DNA of 64,000 bases from Acidobacteriota bacterium (GTDB lineage: Bacteria; Acidobacteriota; UBA890; WLXD01): positions 806,001 through 870,000 of the forward strand of contig WLXD01000001.1 of assembly GCA_012103255.1 (NCBI GenBank), written 5' to 3'. The notes beneath the pieces were generated by a model, which saw only the letters and a list, made by a program, of their open reading frames with translations, ran no database searches and was not told the origin of the DNA. Each line of letters begins with the position of its first letter. The first letter of the stretch is position 1. The position numbers and the translations under genes are program-made. Of this stretch, positions 25,895-34,841 are shown in pieces.

Positions 25895-28594
25895 TCAGTC
25901 CGCGCGTAGGGTCTTGACGGGGTCGATGGCGATGGCACGTCGCGCCGGAATCAGACTGGCCAGCACCGCCACTATCGCGAGAACGCCAGCACCCGAGGCA
26001 TAGGTGACGAGGTCAGTCGGTGCTACTCCGTAGAGCAGCGAACTGATGAGCCGCGCGGCTCCAGCGGCGGCCACCAGGCCGATCGCGATGCCAGCCGCAA
26101 CCCAGACCATGCCCTGGCCGACTACCCAGCGCGCGACGTCAGCGCCACGGGCGCCCAAGGCCATGCGGATTCCGATTTCTCGATTCCGCTGAGCTACCGA
26201 ATTAGCTACGACTCCGTAGATTCCGATGGCCGCGAGCGTCATTGCGAGCCCGGCGAAGAGCGTAACGAGCCGAGCGGCAAAGCGTTGCTCCGCGACCGAC
26301 GACTCCACAAGGGCATCCAGCGTGGTCACACCCTCGATCGTCTGATCAGGATTCACCGCCCAGATCGCTTCATTGATTGCTCGTTGGGCCTCGCTCGGGA
26401 GGCCGCGCGTCCGGACGACGAGTGTCATTCCCGATCTCGTGACCTGCTTGTGCGGCGCGTAGACCACGTTCGCTACCTCTTCATCGAGGCTCGATTGCTT
26501 TACATCGCCGACGACGCCGATGACGGCGATCTCGAACGACGACCCCACAGCTTGAATACGCTGCCCGATCGGGTCGCCGTCAAAGTGCCTTGCGGCGAAC
26601 GACTCGTTGATGATGCCGCGCACCTCGCCGGCGTCACGGTCATCGCGGAGATCGAAGTCGCGGCCCGCCACCAGCGGAATGCCCATGGCGTCGAAGAGGC
26701 CGTCGGAGGCGAATCGCAAGGCCGCGGCCGGCTCCTGCCCTTCGGGCGCGGCCGGCTGCCCGGCGACGCCGAAGCGGAAATCCTCACCCTGGAACGTGTC
26801 CGGCGTGAGCGGCATTGGCCGAACGACTCCGGCCGCAAGCACGCCCGGTTGTTGGCGGACCTCGGTCAGAACCTCGGTGAAGAAGCGCTCCGTGTCTCCT
26901 GACTCGGTCAGCTTGTAACTCGGGGCTGCCACGCGCATCGCAACTGTGCGCTCCATCGCAAACCCAGGTTCGACGTTCAAGAGTTCGTCGAGGCTTCGGA
27001 GCAGAAGTCCGGCGCCGATTGCCAGCACCAGAACGAGCGCAACCTCTGCGATCACGAGCGCGCCGCGTAGACGGTTGCGCGAGCGTGATTCGCCACCCGC
27101 TCCGCTACCGAGGCGCAGACCTGTCTGGAGATCGCCTCGCCAGACGGAGAGCGCTGGTGCGAGTCCGAAGAGCAGGCCTGTCAGGAGGGATGTGGTCATG
27201 GCCACTACGACGACGACGGGATCCATCCCGACCTCGGAAAGACGGGGGACCTCCGCGGGCGCGACCGCCACCAACGCTTGGACCGAAGCTCGACCGATGA
27301 CCAGGCCCACGAGCCCTCCAAGCACTGCGATGAGTGCTGACTCGGTGATGAGCTGGCGTACCAGGCGGGCACGACCTGCGCCGAGCGCCGAGCGCACGGC
27401 AAACTCTCTGGCGCGTCCCTGTGCCCGCACGAGCATCAGATTGGCGATGTTCGCGCAGCAGATAAGGAGAACCCCGCCCACGGCGCCCAGAAGGGCCAGC
27501 AGCGGCGTCCGCACCTGTGCGGTTAGCTGCTGCTGCAACGGGAGCATGGCGACCGCCGTGAGGCGCTCGTTCGAGTCGGGATATTCAGTGGCCAGGCGCT
27601 GCGCGACGCTCGTGAGGTCGGCCTGCGCGGCTTCGAGTGTGACGCCGGGCCGCAGCCGGCCCACCACGGCAAGAAACCGGATGTAGCGCTGCCGAGGAAT
27701 CCCGCTCTCCGGGATGATCGAAAGCGGCACCCAGATCTCGGCATCCTTGGAGGGATATTCGAAGCCCGGAGGCATGACACCGATCACCTCGAACGGTGTG
27801 TCGCTCAGCGTGATCGTTGAGCCGACCACGTCGGATCGTCCTCCGAAACGGTTTTGCCAACTGCTGAAGGAGAGCACGGCAACCCGATTTTCGCCGTCGG
27901 CGTGGTCGGCGTCGGTGATTGTGCGCCCGTCTAGCGGCGCCGCGGCGAGTGTGGTGAAGAAGCCCTCCGCCACATAGTGCGCTGCGATCCTCTGCGGCTC
28001 GCCGTCGCCGGTGAGCACGAACCCGCCGACGTCGACGTTCGGGAATGCGGTGATCTCGGTGAACGAGGAGTTCTGCTCGCGCCAGTCCGCCAGATCCGGC
28101 GGGGACACGGTGCCGCGCCGGAGGTCGCGCTCAGGATAGGCGGCATAGATCCGGACGAGTTCGTTGGCGTCAGGATAGGGGAGTGGTTGCAGCAACACCG
28201 CATTCACCATGCTGAAGATCGCGGAGTTGACTCCGATCCCGAGAGCGATGGTCAGCAGCGCCGCGACCGCGAAGACGGGGCTCTTCAGCAACGAGCGGAA
28301 GCCGAAATGGACGTCTTTCAGAATCGAGATCAACACTTCAACGAGTCCGGAGTGGGGAGATTGGGGCGACAGGAGTGGGGGGCGCCGGAGCGGGCGCGAC
28401 GCGCGCGAGGAGCCAAGCCGAAAGACCTGGCCGCAATACCAGACGGTGGCGAGGAGCCGCCGGCCTGAGGCTCGCAGCGCCGCGTATTCCTCGCGTAGAT
28501 CACCGATGACGAAGTCGGCCTGCCCGGATGGAGCGAGGCGGTGGCGCAGCCAGGTCTCGGCCAACGCGGGAGGAACGGATCGGTGGGGTTTCAT
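25895..28594 (-). CDS. ADOP-type orphan permease (left module)
   Basis: 899 residues. The N-terminal ~75 residues (PPALAETWLRHRLAPSGQADFVIGDLREEYAALRASG) are the second type of permease-prefix domain. A MacB-like permease follows with LLTIALGIGVNSAIFSMVNAVLLQPLPYP, a central FtsX part (LLICCANIANLMLVRAQGRAREFAVRSALGAGR) and a final unit with NREIGIRMALGARG, ending IDPVKTLRAD. Its start codon overlaps the stop of the upstream PadR gene (ATGA), so the pair is translationally coupled. No ATPase gene is near. The module faces away from a second one (29094-32032). The transported molecule is unknown. Confidence 0.9.
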   Translation of the reverse strand: MKPHRSVPPALAETWLRHRLAPSGQADFVIGDLREEYAALRASGRRLLATVWYCGQVFRLGSSRASRPLRRPPLLSPQSPHSGLVEVLISILKDVHFGFRSLLKSPVFAVAALLTIALGIGVNSAIFSMVNAVLLQPLPYPDANELVRIYAAYPERDLRRGTVSPPDLADWREQNSSFTEITAFPNVDVGGFVLTGDGEPQRIAAHYVAEGFFTTLAAAPLDGRTITDADHADGENRVAVLSFSSWQNRFGGRSDVVGSTITLSDTPFEVIGVMPPGFEYPSKDAEIWVPLSIIPESGIPRQRYIRFLAVVGRLRPGVTLEAAQADLTSVAQRLATEYPDSNERLTAVAMLPLQQQLTAQVRTPLLALLGAVGGVLLICCANIANLMLVRAQGRAREFAVRSALGAGRARLVRQLITESALIAVLGGLVGLVIGRASVQALVAVAPAEVPRLSEVGMDPVVVVVAMTTSLLTGLLFGLAPALSVWRGDLQTGLRLGSGAGGESRSRNRLRGALVIAEVALVLVLAIGAGLLLRSLDELLNVEPGFAMERTVAMRVAAPSYKLTESGDTERFFTEVLTEVRQQPGVLAAGVVRPMPLTPDTFQGEDFRFGVAGQPAAPEGQEPAAALRFASDGLFDAMGIPLVAGRDFDLRDDRDAGEVRGIINESFAARHFDGDPIGQRIQAVGSSFEIAVIGVVGDVKQSSLDEEVANVVYAPHKQVTRSGMTLVVRTRGLPSEAQRAINEAIWAVNPDQTIEGVTTLDALVESSVAEQRFAARLVTLFAGLAMTLAAIGIYGVVANSVAQRNREIGIRMALGARGADVARWVVGQGMVWVAAGIAIGLVAAAGAARLISSLLYGVAPTDLVTYASGAGVLAIVAVLASLIPARRAIAIDPVKTLRAD

Positions 28595-28923
28595 TGGTCG
28601 CGCAGTGCCTGCTCGAGACCCTCGGACAGGTTTGCGATCGCGCGTTGCGATGCACGCAGCGCCTCGACACCGTCGGCGGTCACCGTGAACCTGCGACGCG
28701 GTATCCCGCCTCGCTCAGGCGTCGACTCCTCGACTTGCCAGTCGAGAAATCCTTTCTCTTGCAGGCGAGTCAGCGTTCCGTAGAGTGCGCCCCGGGCCAC
28801 CCGTCGATCGGCGCGCCCTTCGATCTGTTCGCGAACGCGAATGGCGTGCGCGTCATCGGTGAGCTGCATCACGGCGAGGAGCACGAGGTGCTCGAACTCA
28901 CCCAGGAAAGTATTGGAGCCCAT
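28591..28923 (-). CDS. PadR-family transcriptional regulator (left module)
   Basis: 110 residues. LGEFEHLVLLAVMQLTDDAHAIRVREQIE is the start of the winged helix, RVARGALYGTLTRLQEKGFLDWQVEES the recognition helix, and PRRRFTVTADGVEAL the wing. It overlaps the permease start by four bases. Inverted repeats in the 170-base divergent promoter region probably bind it, and it may control both modules. It is closely similar at its N-terminus to the PadR protein at 31697 (EFEHLVLLAV in both), which suggests duplication of a whole module. Confidence 0.9.
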   Translation of the reverse strand: MGSNTFLGEFEHLVLLAVMQLTDDAHAIRVREQIEGRADRRVARGALYGTLTRLQEKGFLDWQVEESTPERGGIPRRRFTVTADGVEALRASQRAIANLSEGLEQALRDQ

Positions 28924-29093
28924 GGATTCGATGTCCTTGTAAGTCGGTGTCTAGAATCAAGACATCGACTACATTACAGACACCGCGCGATGGGCGCAAG
29001 GGACTTCCGACCCGACAGCTATCTACCCAGCGAGCGGTTACTGTACGATGTACACAAACGTCGCAAGTATCCCTATCTGGCCCCAAAGGAAGT
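28924..29093. promoter_or_regulatory. divergent control region with nested inverted repeats
   Basis: Between two divergent PadR/ADOP units. TCGATGTC (28928-28935) and GACATCGA (28961-28968) are exact inverted repeats. TGTC (28948-28951) also pairs with GACA (28961-28964) at close spacing. TGTAC-GAT-GTACA (29042-29054) is a compact palindrome of the kind PadR proteins bind. The -10 and -35 elements are not clear. Confidence 0.5.
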
Positions 29094-31682
29094 ATGCGTT
29101 CAACGATCTTGCTGCTGGCACGGACGTATCTCCGTCTGTGCGGATCTCGGTATCCGGCTGAAGTATTGCTGGATGTTCGCGAGGAACTCGAGCGCCGTCG
29201 CACAGCCGGGCTAGGGGCGCTGCGAGCCTTTGTCTGGGCGCTCCGACAGGTAGCCGTTGTCGGGCTCTACGAGCTCCGCGACTGGTATCGACTTCCGCGG
29301 CAGGTTCGGCCCGGACTCGCCTTCGCGTTGAGCGTTCGCAGTATCTGGAGACGGCCCGCCGTACCCCTCGTGGCCGCCACGACACTCGGGCTCGGTTTCG
29401 GCGCCGCCGCGGCCATCTACGGGACCTATGCCGGCTTCAATCGCCCGCTTCCGTTGCCCGACGGCGATGGAGTGCGGTGGGTACGGCTTCTGGACGATCG
29501 CGGCCGCGCCGTGTCGATCGATGGGGAGGATCTGCGACTCGTAGCGGACTTGCCTGAAGCGTTCGATCAGGTCGGCGCCATGCAGACCGCTTCGTTGAGC
29601 CTTCGTTCGCGACTCGGCTATCCCGTGCGGGTTCCCAGCGCCGCCCTCACGCCGGAGTTGTTCGAACTTCTCGGAGCGGCGCCCGCGTTGGGTCGCCTGC
29701 CGGCGCTTGGCGAAGAGGATGTAGTCGTTCTTGGACACGAAATCTGGCGCGACCATTTCGAATCCGATCCAGCCGTCATCGGTCAGGAAGTTCGAGTGGA
29801 CGGAGTCCCGCGCCCGATCGTCGGCGTGATGCCGCCGGGGCATGAATTCCCGTTCAGCGAGCGCGTCTGGACCTCTCTGAGTCCAACGGCAGAAACTTCC
29901 GGCATGGAGATCGTGGGCCGCCTGGGAGCTGGGGTTGAGGTCCAAGGCGTGGCCGACGCGATCTCGAGCCGGCTGCATGCGCGGCGACTGGCCAGAGACG
30001 ATACGGCCTCCTCGCTTCGCGTGGAAGTCCCGCCATTCACCGAGAAGCGCGGCGAGGGCGGGGAGAATCTGATTCTGGCCACGTTGCTGGTCCTGGTCGT
30101 CGCCCTTGTGCTGGTGTCGTGTTCCAACGTCTCCAACCTGCTGCTGGCACGTGCCCTCGGTCGTGTAGATCTGCTAGCTGTTCACGCCGCGATCGGCGCT
30201 GGCCCAGCGCAGGTATTCGTGCAGATGCTCACCGAGGCCTTGCTGATTTCTCTGGCGGGAGCGGTGGTTGGTCTTGGGCTTTCAGCTGCGGCCATCAACT
30301 ACATCCAGAGCACGCTGTCCGGTCACTGGGGCTACTACTGGATGCGTGTTCAGTTCGAGCCCGCCGTGGTGCTGTTCACGCTCGGGCTTGCTGTGGTTGC
30401 GGGGACGGTCGCGGGTCTACTGCCTGCCGTTCGGTTGTTCCGCACAGATCTCAGCGACGTCTTGCGGGCCGGGTCCGCGGCGGTGGCTGGGAGCGGTCGC
30501 GGACGGCTGTCTGCTGGACTGTTGAATGTGCAGGTAGCGGTCTCCGCCCTGGCCCTGATCATCGCGAGCCTCATGGGGGGCGCCTTGTTGCGCTCGAGAC
30601 CTGCGCCAGAGCTCCGCGCAGACGACGTTTTCATACTCAGTGTTTTCCTGGACGGCGCGCGCTACGAGGAGTCCGAGGACCGCCGAACGTTCCGCGATGC
30701 TGTGGCCGCCGGAGTGGCAGCGCGCGGCGAGGTTTCGGAGGTTGCCTGGGCCAATGTCGTTCCGGGCCTTGCGAATTCTTTCGAACGCTTCGAAATCGAG
30801 GGAGTCGACCGCGACCCAGACACACGGCCGGTGGGTGCTCCGGTGATCGTCGCGGACGCCGGCTACTTCGAGATCTTTGACGTTCGGCCGGTTGCCGGCG
30901 AGGGGCTGGACGGTTTCTCGGGAACTGACGAACTCGTTGCCGTGGTGAATAGCAGTTTCGTTGAGGCGCACTTTGCTGGACGCCCCCCACTCGAGCAGCG
31001 CCTCCGACTGCAACGCACGGGCAACGAACGTTGGGCGCGCATCGTGGGCGTAGTTGCGGACTTGCCGGCGTACCGCGGTGAGGACGCCCGATCGCGCGCC
31101 CGGATTTATGTGCCCTTCGAGGCGGTCGAGCCCCGCTCCTTCCACGTGCTCTTCACGGGCACGGACGATGCGACCCAAGCCGTGCACGCCGAGTTGTCGA
31201 GTATCGAGCCGGACCTCGGCGTGAGCCCGCTGTTTGGGCTCGGCGGGCAGACGCGAGTGAGCGACGTCGTGGCGTTCATCAGTCGCATTTACCAGACCGG
31301 TGGACTCCTCGCGGTGCTCGGCGGCGTGAGCACCGCGTTGGTTGCGCTGATCGGTCTCTACGGAGCCCTGGCATTCGAGGTGCAGCGGCGGCTGGCTGAG
31401 ATTGGAGTGCGGAAGGCGCTGGGCGCCGACCGTAATTCAGTGTTGCGGTTTGTCTGCCGAACCGGGTTGCGGGGCGTCGCGCCGGGTCTCCTTCTGGGCC
31501 TTCTCATGAGCGCGGGATTCAGTCCACTGCTCGGGGTGTTTCTTGGCCGCATGAACGCGCGCGATCCGTTCGTGTATAGCGGCGTGTTCCTGGCCTTCGT
31601 GGCCGTTGCGGCGGCCGCGACACTGGTTCCGGGTATGCGCGCGGCCCGGGTCGACCCGGTCGAAGTCCTACGGGCCGATTGA
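29094..31682 (+). CDS. ADOP-type orphan permease (right module)
   Basis: 862 residues from the ATG at 29094, which has AAAGGA at the right distance; an upstream GTG would add 49 residues of no family character. After a short prefix (LLARTYLRLCGSRYPAEVLLDVREELERRR) the MacB-like permease begins with LVAATTLGLGFGAAAAIYGTYAGFNRPLPLP. Central helices follow (LVVALVLVSCSNVSNLLLARALGRVDLLAVHAAIGAG), and the last unit has RLAEIGVRKALGAD, ending VDPVEVLRAD. The sequence is more divergent than the other three in the window. Its PadR gene comes after it, starting 14 bases past the stop, the mirror image of the left module. Confidence 0.88.
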   Translation: MRSTILLLARTYLRLCGSRYPAEVLLDVREELERRRTAGLGALRAFVWALRQVAVVGLYELRDWYRLPRQVRPGLAFALSVRSIWRRPAVPLVAATTLGLGFGAAAAIYGTYAGFNRPLPLPDGDGVRWVRLLDDRGRAVSIDGEDLRLVADLPEAFDQVGAMQTASLSLRSRLGYPVRVPSAALTPELFELLGAAPALGRLPALGEEDVVVLGHEIWRDHFESDPAVIGQEVRVDGVPRPIVGVMPPGHEFPFSERVWTSLSPTAETSGMEIVGRLGAGVEVQGVADAISSRLHARRLARDDTASSLRVEVPPFTEKRGEGGENLILATLLVLVVALVLVSCSNVSNLLLARALGRVDLLAVHAAIGAGPAQVFVQMLTEALLISLAGAVVGLGLSAAAINYIQSTLSGHWGYYWMRVQFEPAVVLFTLGLAVVAGTVAGLLPAVRLFRTDLSDVLRAGSAAVAGSGRGRLSAGLLNVQVAVSALALIIASLMGGALLRSRPAPELRADDVFILSVFLDGARYEESEDRRTFRDAVAAGVAARGEVSEVAWANVVPGLANSFERFEIEGVDRDPDTRPVGAPVIVADAGYFEIFDVRPVAGEGLDGFSGTDELVAVVNSSFVEAHFAGRPPLEQRLRLQRTGNERWARIVGVVADLPAYRGEDARSRARIYVPFEAVEPRSFHVLFTGTDDATQAVHAELSSIEPDLGVSPLFGLGGQTRVSDVVAFISRIYQTGGLLAVLGGVSTALVALIGLYGALAFEVQRRLAEIGVRKALGADRNSVLRFVCRTGLRGVAPGLLLGLLMSAGFSPLLGVFLGRMNARDPFVYSGVFLAFVAVAAAATLVPGMRAARVDPVEVLRAD

Positions 31683-31696
31683 GGAGGGCGCGAGCC

Positions 31697-32032
31697 ATGG
31701 CACACGACTATCTCGGCGAATTCGAACACCTGGTGCTGCTCGCCGTGATTCGGCTCGACTCCGAAGCCTACGGCGCTCCGATAAGGCGCCTGATCGCCGA
31801 ACGAGCTGAGCGTGATGTCTCATTCGGTGCCGTCTACTCGACACTGCGCCGCCTGGAGGCGAAGGGCTACATCGGGTTCACGGTCGAGCCCTCGACATCT
31901 CCCGAAGGCGGACGACCACGGCGAATCGCGCACCTCACAGAGTCAGGGCAGCAGGCCGTGGATGCCGCGCGGCGACGGTTGGAGCGCATGTCGGATTCGT
32001 TGTCGGAACGAATTCCGGTGGGGCCGAACTAG
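31697..32032 (+). CDS. PadR-family transcriptional regulator (right module)
   Basis: 111 residues. YLGEFEHLVLLAVIRLDSEAYGAPIRRLIAERAERDVSFGAVYSTLRRLEAKGYI is the winged-helix domain and GGRPRRIAHLTESGQQAV the wing. The ATG at 31697 is preferred over one six codons upstream because the family N-terminus is MA-HDYLGEFEHL and GGAGG lies about 9 bases upstream. It is downstream of the permease rather than upstream, which is the reverse of the usual order. The TAG stop shares the bases CTAG with the stop of the convergent gene. Confidence 0.88.
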   Translation: MAHDYLGEFEHLVLLAVIRLDSEAYGAPIRRLIAERAERDVSFGAVYSTLRRLEAKGYIGFTVEPSTSPEGGRPRRIAHLTESGQQAVDAARRRLERMSDSLSERIPVGPN

Positions 32033-32397
32033 CCGAGGCGTTGGGCTTCCGTTTCGTCCGGCGGCGCACCTTCCTGGGGAATCTCGTCCTCAGGCGCCAC
32101 AGGCGCGCCCGCCGCTGGTGGCTCGTAGATGCCGGATCCCTGTCCAACGGAGCGGAGCAACCACCACATGCCGAACGCAACGGCTAGCAGCGCCCCCAAC
32201 ATGACCACGATGGAGATCTTGTTCCACTTCGACAGCTTGAACGGCTCGGGTTCGGGTCCATGCTCGCGCGCCGCCTCGATCAACCGGTCGGCGCACTCCG
32301 GGCATTCCTTGCAGTGCTCGATGATCCTGAACTTCTTGTAACGCCCGAGTTCTTCGCGGGCGTAGTTGATCAGGTCGCGTTCCGACGGATGTTCCAT
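32029..32397 (-). CDS. single-span membrane protein with HxxxCxxC zinc motif
   Basis: 122 residues. The N-terminal cytoplasmic part has HCKECPEC near residues 28-35, an HxxxCxxC arrangement as in zinc-binding anti-sigma (ZAS, zf-HC2) domains, followed by one membrane helix at about 63-82 (ISIVVMLGALLAVAFGMWWLL) and an acidic, Pro-rich tail. No sigma factor gene is adjacent, which is unusual for a true anti-sigma factor, and the domain is short. It may be an orphan regulator or simply a zf-HC2 membrane protein. It is convergent with the PadR gene, and the two share four bases. Confidence 0.68.
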   Translation of the reverse strand: MEHPSERDLINYAREELGRYKKFRIIEHCKECPECADRLIEAAREHGPEPEPFKLSKWNKISIVVMLGALLAVAFGMWWLLRSVGQGSGIYEPPAAGAPVAPEDEIPQEGAPPDETEAQRLG

Positions 32398-32475
32398 GGC
32401 GTGGATTGTAACCGTTGAGCCGTTTCACATGGCGGCGCTGGCCATGGTGGGGGTGGCGGGCTAGGCTCCGGGCCC

Positions 32476-33483
32476 ATGCAGACGACAGATATCCAATTGG
32501 CGCCGGTCCGCCGCTCGGCGCGGCGACGTCCTGGACCCACTTTGGCGGTCGCGGCTCTCGCGATGGTCGCGATCGTCTCGACGACTGCGGGCGGAGTTCT
32601 GGGCCAGGATGCCGAGGCACCGCGGCGCGAAGTCACCATTCCTGGCACCGACATCGCCTTTCACCTTGTCCGCCTGCCCGGGGGAGCGTTCGACCAGGGC
32701 ACTGCGGACGCGACCGTGGGCGATGATGACGAGCGCCCGCTGCGGACAGTGGAACTGTCGCCGTTTTGGATCGGCATCCATGAGGTCACCCACGACGAGT
32801 ACGAGGTGTTCCGCTTTCGTGGACTCGATGACCATATTGGTGAGCCCGGGATCGATTTCGACGCGGACGGAGTAAGTCGGCCTACACCGCCCTATGAAGA
32901 CCCAGCGCACGGGCTTGGCAAGGAAGGTCACCCCGCGACGGGCATGACGCGTCGTGCCGCGCTCGAGTACGCCCGCTGGTTGTCTCTCAAGACCGGACGA
33001 CTCTTCCGGCTACCCACCGAGGCGGAGTGGGAATATGCCTGTCTGGCCGGCGCTTCCGGCGCCGGCACCGCGTGGACCGACCACCAGAGTTCGGGCGCAC
33101 ATCAGCGAGTCGGCGAGACGACGCCAAACGGTTGGGGCCTGTTCGATATGCAGGGCAACGTGTCGGAATGGGTACTCGACTCGTACGACGACCAGGCTTA
33201 TGCAGTGCTCTCCGATCCACAACCCGCCGCCGATCCAGTGGCGGGTAACCCTCCGCGTGGTCGCGGCATCGTCCGGGGCGGGGGATTCGACGACCCGCTA
33301 CTCCGCTGCGCCGACCGATTGCCGGAGCAGGCCGCGTGGAAACGCCGCGATCCACAAATCCCCAAGAGTCCGTGGTGGAATACGGACTCGCCGCACGTTG
33401 GCTTTCGACTCGTGAGCCCCGATGAGGACCTGACCCTGGATCAGATCAGCAACTACTGGAAGGATTTACTCGGCGCGCAGTAG
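32476..33483 (+). CDS. exported SUMF1/formylglycine-generating-enzyme-like protein
   Basis: 335 residues with an N-terminal hydrophobic signal or anchor (about 22-43, LAVAALAMVAIVSTTAGGVLGQ). The SUMF1 domain runs from FHLVRLPGGAFDQGT to HVGFRLV, with FWIGIHEVTHDEYEVF, GRLFRLPTEAEWEYACLAG, NGWGLFDMQGNVSEWVLDSY and RGIVRGGGFDDP as family landmarks. Only one Cys (LLRCADR) remains in the region where true formylglycine-generating enzymes have the copper-binding pair, so it is probably not a sulfatase activator. It precedes the Tat-exported oxidoreductase by 24 bases, and such genes often travel together in this phylum. Function unknown. Confidence 0.82.
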   Translation: MQTTDIQLAPVRRSARRRPGPTLAVAALAMVAIVSTTAGGVLGQDAEAPRREVTIPGTDIAFHLVRLPGGAFDQGTADATVGDDDERPLRTVELSPFWIGIHEVTHDEYEVFRFRGLDDHIGEPGIDFDADGVSRPTPPYEDPAHGLGKEGHPATGMTRRAALEYARWLSLKTGRLFRLPTEAEWEYACLAGASGAGTAWTDHQSSGAHQRVGETTPNGWGLFDMQGNVSEWVLDSYDDQAYAVLSDPQPAADPVAGNPPRGRGIVRGGGFDDPLLRCADRLPEQAAWKRRDPQIPKSPWWNTDSPHVGFRLVSPDEDLTLDQISNYWKDLLGAQ

Positions 33484-33507
33484 CGTCCGTTGTAACTGGA
33501 GACCGAG

Positions 33508-34833
33508 ATGAACCGACGCGATTTCATGCGCACAGGGACGTTCGCCGCGATGGCGGGCGTTCCCATGAACGTCCGCACCGAGCCTCTGAATGTGACCCCC
33601 GCAACCGCCGATGCGATCCGGGTTGGCGTGGTGGGATGCGGCGGACGCGGCACGGGAGCCACCGTGCAGGCATTGAGTACCAAAGCTGATGTGAAGCTCG
33701 TTGCGATGGCGGACGCCTTCGCGGACCGTCTCGACGGGGCCTACGAAGTGCTTACGAGCTACGAGCGCGAAGACTGGATGGGCGGCAGCGGCGATCTCAC
33801 CGCGCGGATCGACGTGCCGGAAGAACGTCGATTTGTTGGTTTCGACGCTTACAAGGATCTGTTGCCCCACGTCGACGTCGTCCTGCTCGCGACACCGCCG
33901 GCATTCCGACCGATCCATTTCGACGCCGCGGTCGAGGCCGGCAAACATGTCTTCATGGAAAAGCCGGTCGCCACCGACGCACCCGGGATCCGGCGGGTCC
34001 TCGACGCGGCCGCTCGTGCCAAAGACTCGAAACTCAACGTCGTGGTCGGCCTCCAACGACGCTACCAGTCGATCTATCGCGAGTGGGTCGATCGGCTCCA
34101 TGCCGGGATGATCGGAGACATGGTGCTCGGGCGCGTGTACTGGAACAGCGCCGGGGTCTGGGTGAAGGAGCGCGAGCCGGGCCAGACCGAAATGGAGTAC
34201 CAGATGCGCAACTGGTACTACTTCAACTGGCTGTGCGGCGACCACATCGTGGAGCAGCACATCCACAACCTCGACGTGGCCAACTGGGTGATGCAGGGGA
34301 ACCCGGTGCGCGCGCAGGGACAAGGCGGTCGACTCGTACGCCGCGGTAAGGAATTCGGCGAGATTTTCGATCACCACTTCGTCGAATTCGAATACGACAA
34401 CGGCGGCCGCGTGCTGAGTCAGTGTCGGCACATGCCCGACTGCATGCACCGGGTGACCGAGGGCTTCCATGGCACCAGTGGCACGGCTCCGCGCCCGGGC
34501 ACGATCGTGTCCTCGACGGGGAACACCTTGTTCGAGCACGACGACTCTGAAGACCCGAATCCGTATCAGGTCGAACACGACAAGCTGTTTGATGCACTCA
34601 CTGCGGGGGAGCATCGCTACGCTGATGGCGAGACGGGCGCGCACGCGACGATGACCGCAATCATGGGTCGCATGGCCACGTACTCTGGCCAGGTCATCGA
34701 GTGGGATGAAGCGCTCGAGTCGGACTTGAAGTTGGTCCCCCACGCGTTCGCCTGGGACGCCACGCCGCCCGTCGTGCCCGACGCGGATGGGCGGTACGCC
34801 GTGCCGCATCCCGGCAAGACCCGCGCGATGTAG
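33508..34833 (+). CDS. Tat-exported Gfo/Idh/MocA-family oxidoreductase
   Basis: 441 residues. MNRRDFMRTGTFAAMAG is a twin-arginine signal. The Rossmann fold begins IRVGVVGCGGRGTGATVQ (NAD(P)-binding), with VVLLATPPAFRP and GKHVFMEKPVATDAPG, where the conserved Lys in EKP is catalytic in the family. The C-terminal domain carries CGDHIVEQHIHNLDVANW. These enzymes oxidise or reduce sugar-like substrates, often with tightly held cofactor when exported. It lies in a plus-strand run with the SUMF1-type gene upstream and the TIM-barrel gene 8 bases downstream, which suggests a carbohydrate-modifying operon. The substrate is unknown. Confidence 0.9.
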   Translation: MNRRDFMRTGTFAAMAGVPMNVRTEPLNVTPATADAIRVGVVGCGGRGTGATVQALSTKADVKLVAMADAFADRLDGAYEVLTSYEREDWMGGSGDLTARIDVPEERRFVGFDAYKDLLPHVDVVLLATPPAFRPIHFDAAVEAGKHVFMEKPVATDAPGIRRVLDAAARAKDSKLNVVVGLQRRYQSIYREWVDRLHAGMIGDMVLGRVYWNSAGVWVKEREPGQTEMEYQMRNWYYFNWLCGDHIVEQHIHNLDVANWVMQGNPVRAQGQGGRLVRRGKEFGEIFDHHFVEFEYDNGGRVLSQCRHMPDCMHRVTEGFHGTSGTAPRPGTIVSSTGNTLFEHDDSEDPNPYQVEHDKLFDALTAGEHRYADGETGAHATMTAIMGRMATYSGQVIEWDEALESDLKLVPHAFAWDATPPVVPDADGRYAVPHPGKTRAM

Positions 34834-34841
34834 GAGCGATC

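Noticed and set aside
32476-33483. True formylglycine-generating enzyme that activates the sulfatase-like protein at 43044
   Set aside because: The copper-binding Cys pair is not complete and the sulfatase-like protein has no C-x-P-x-R site to activate.
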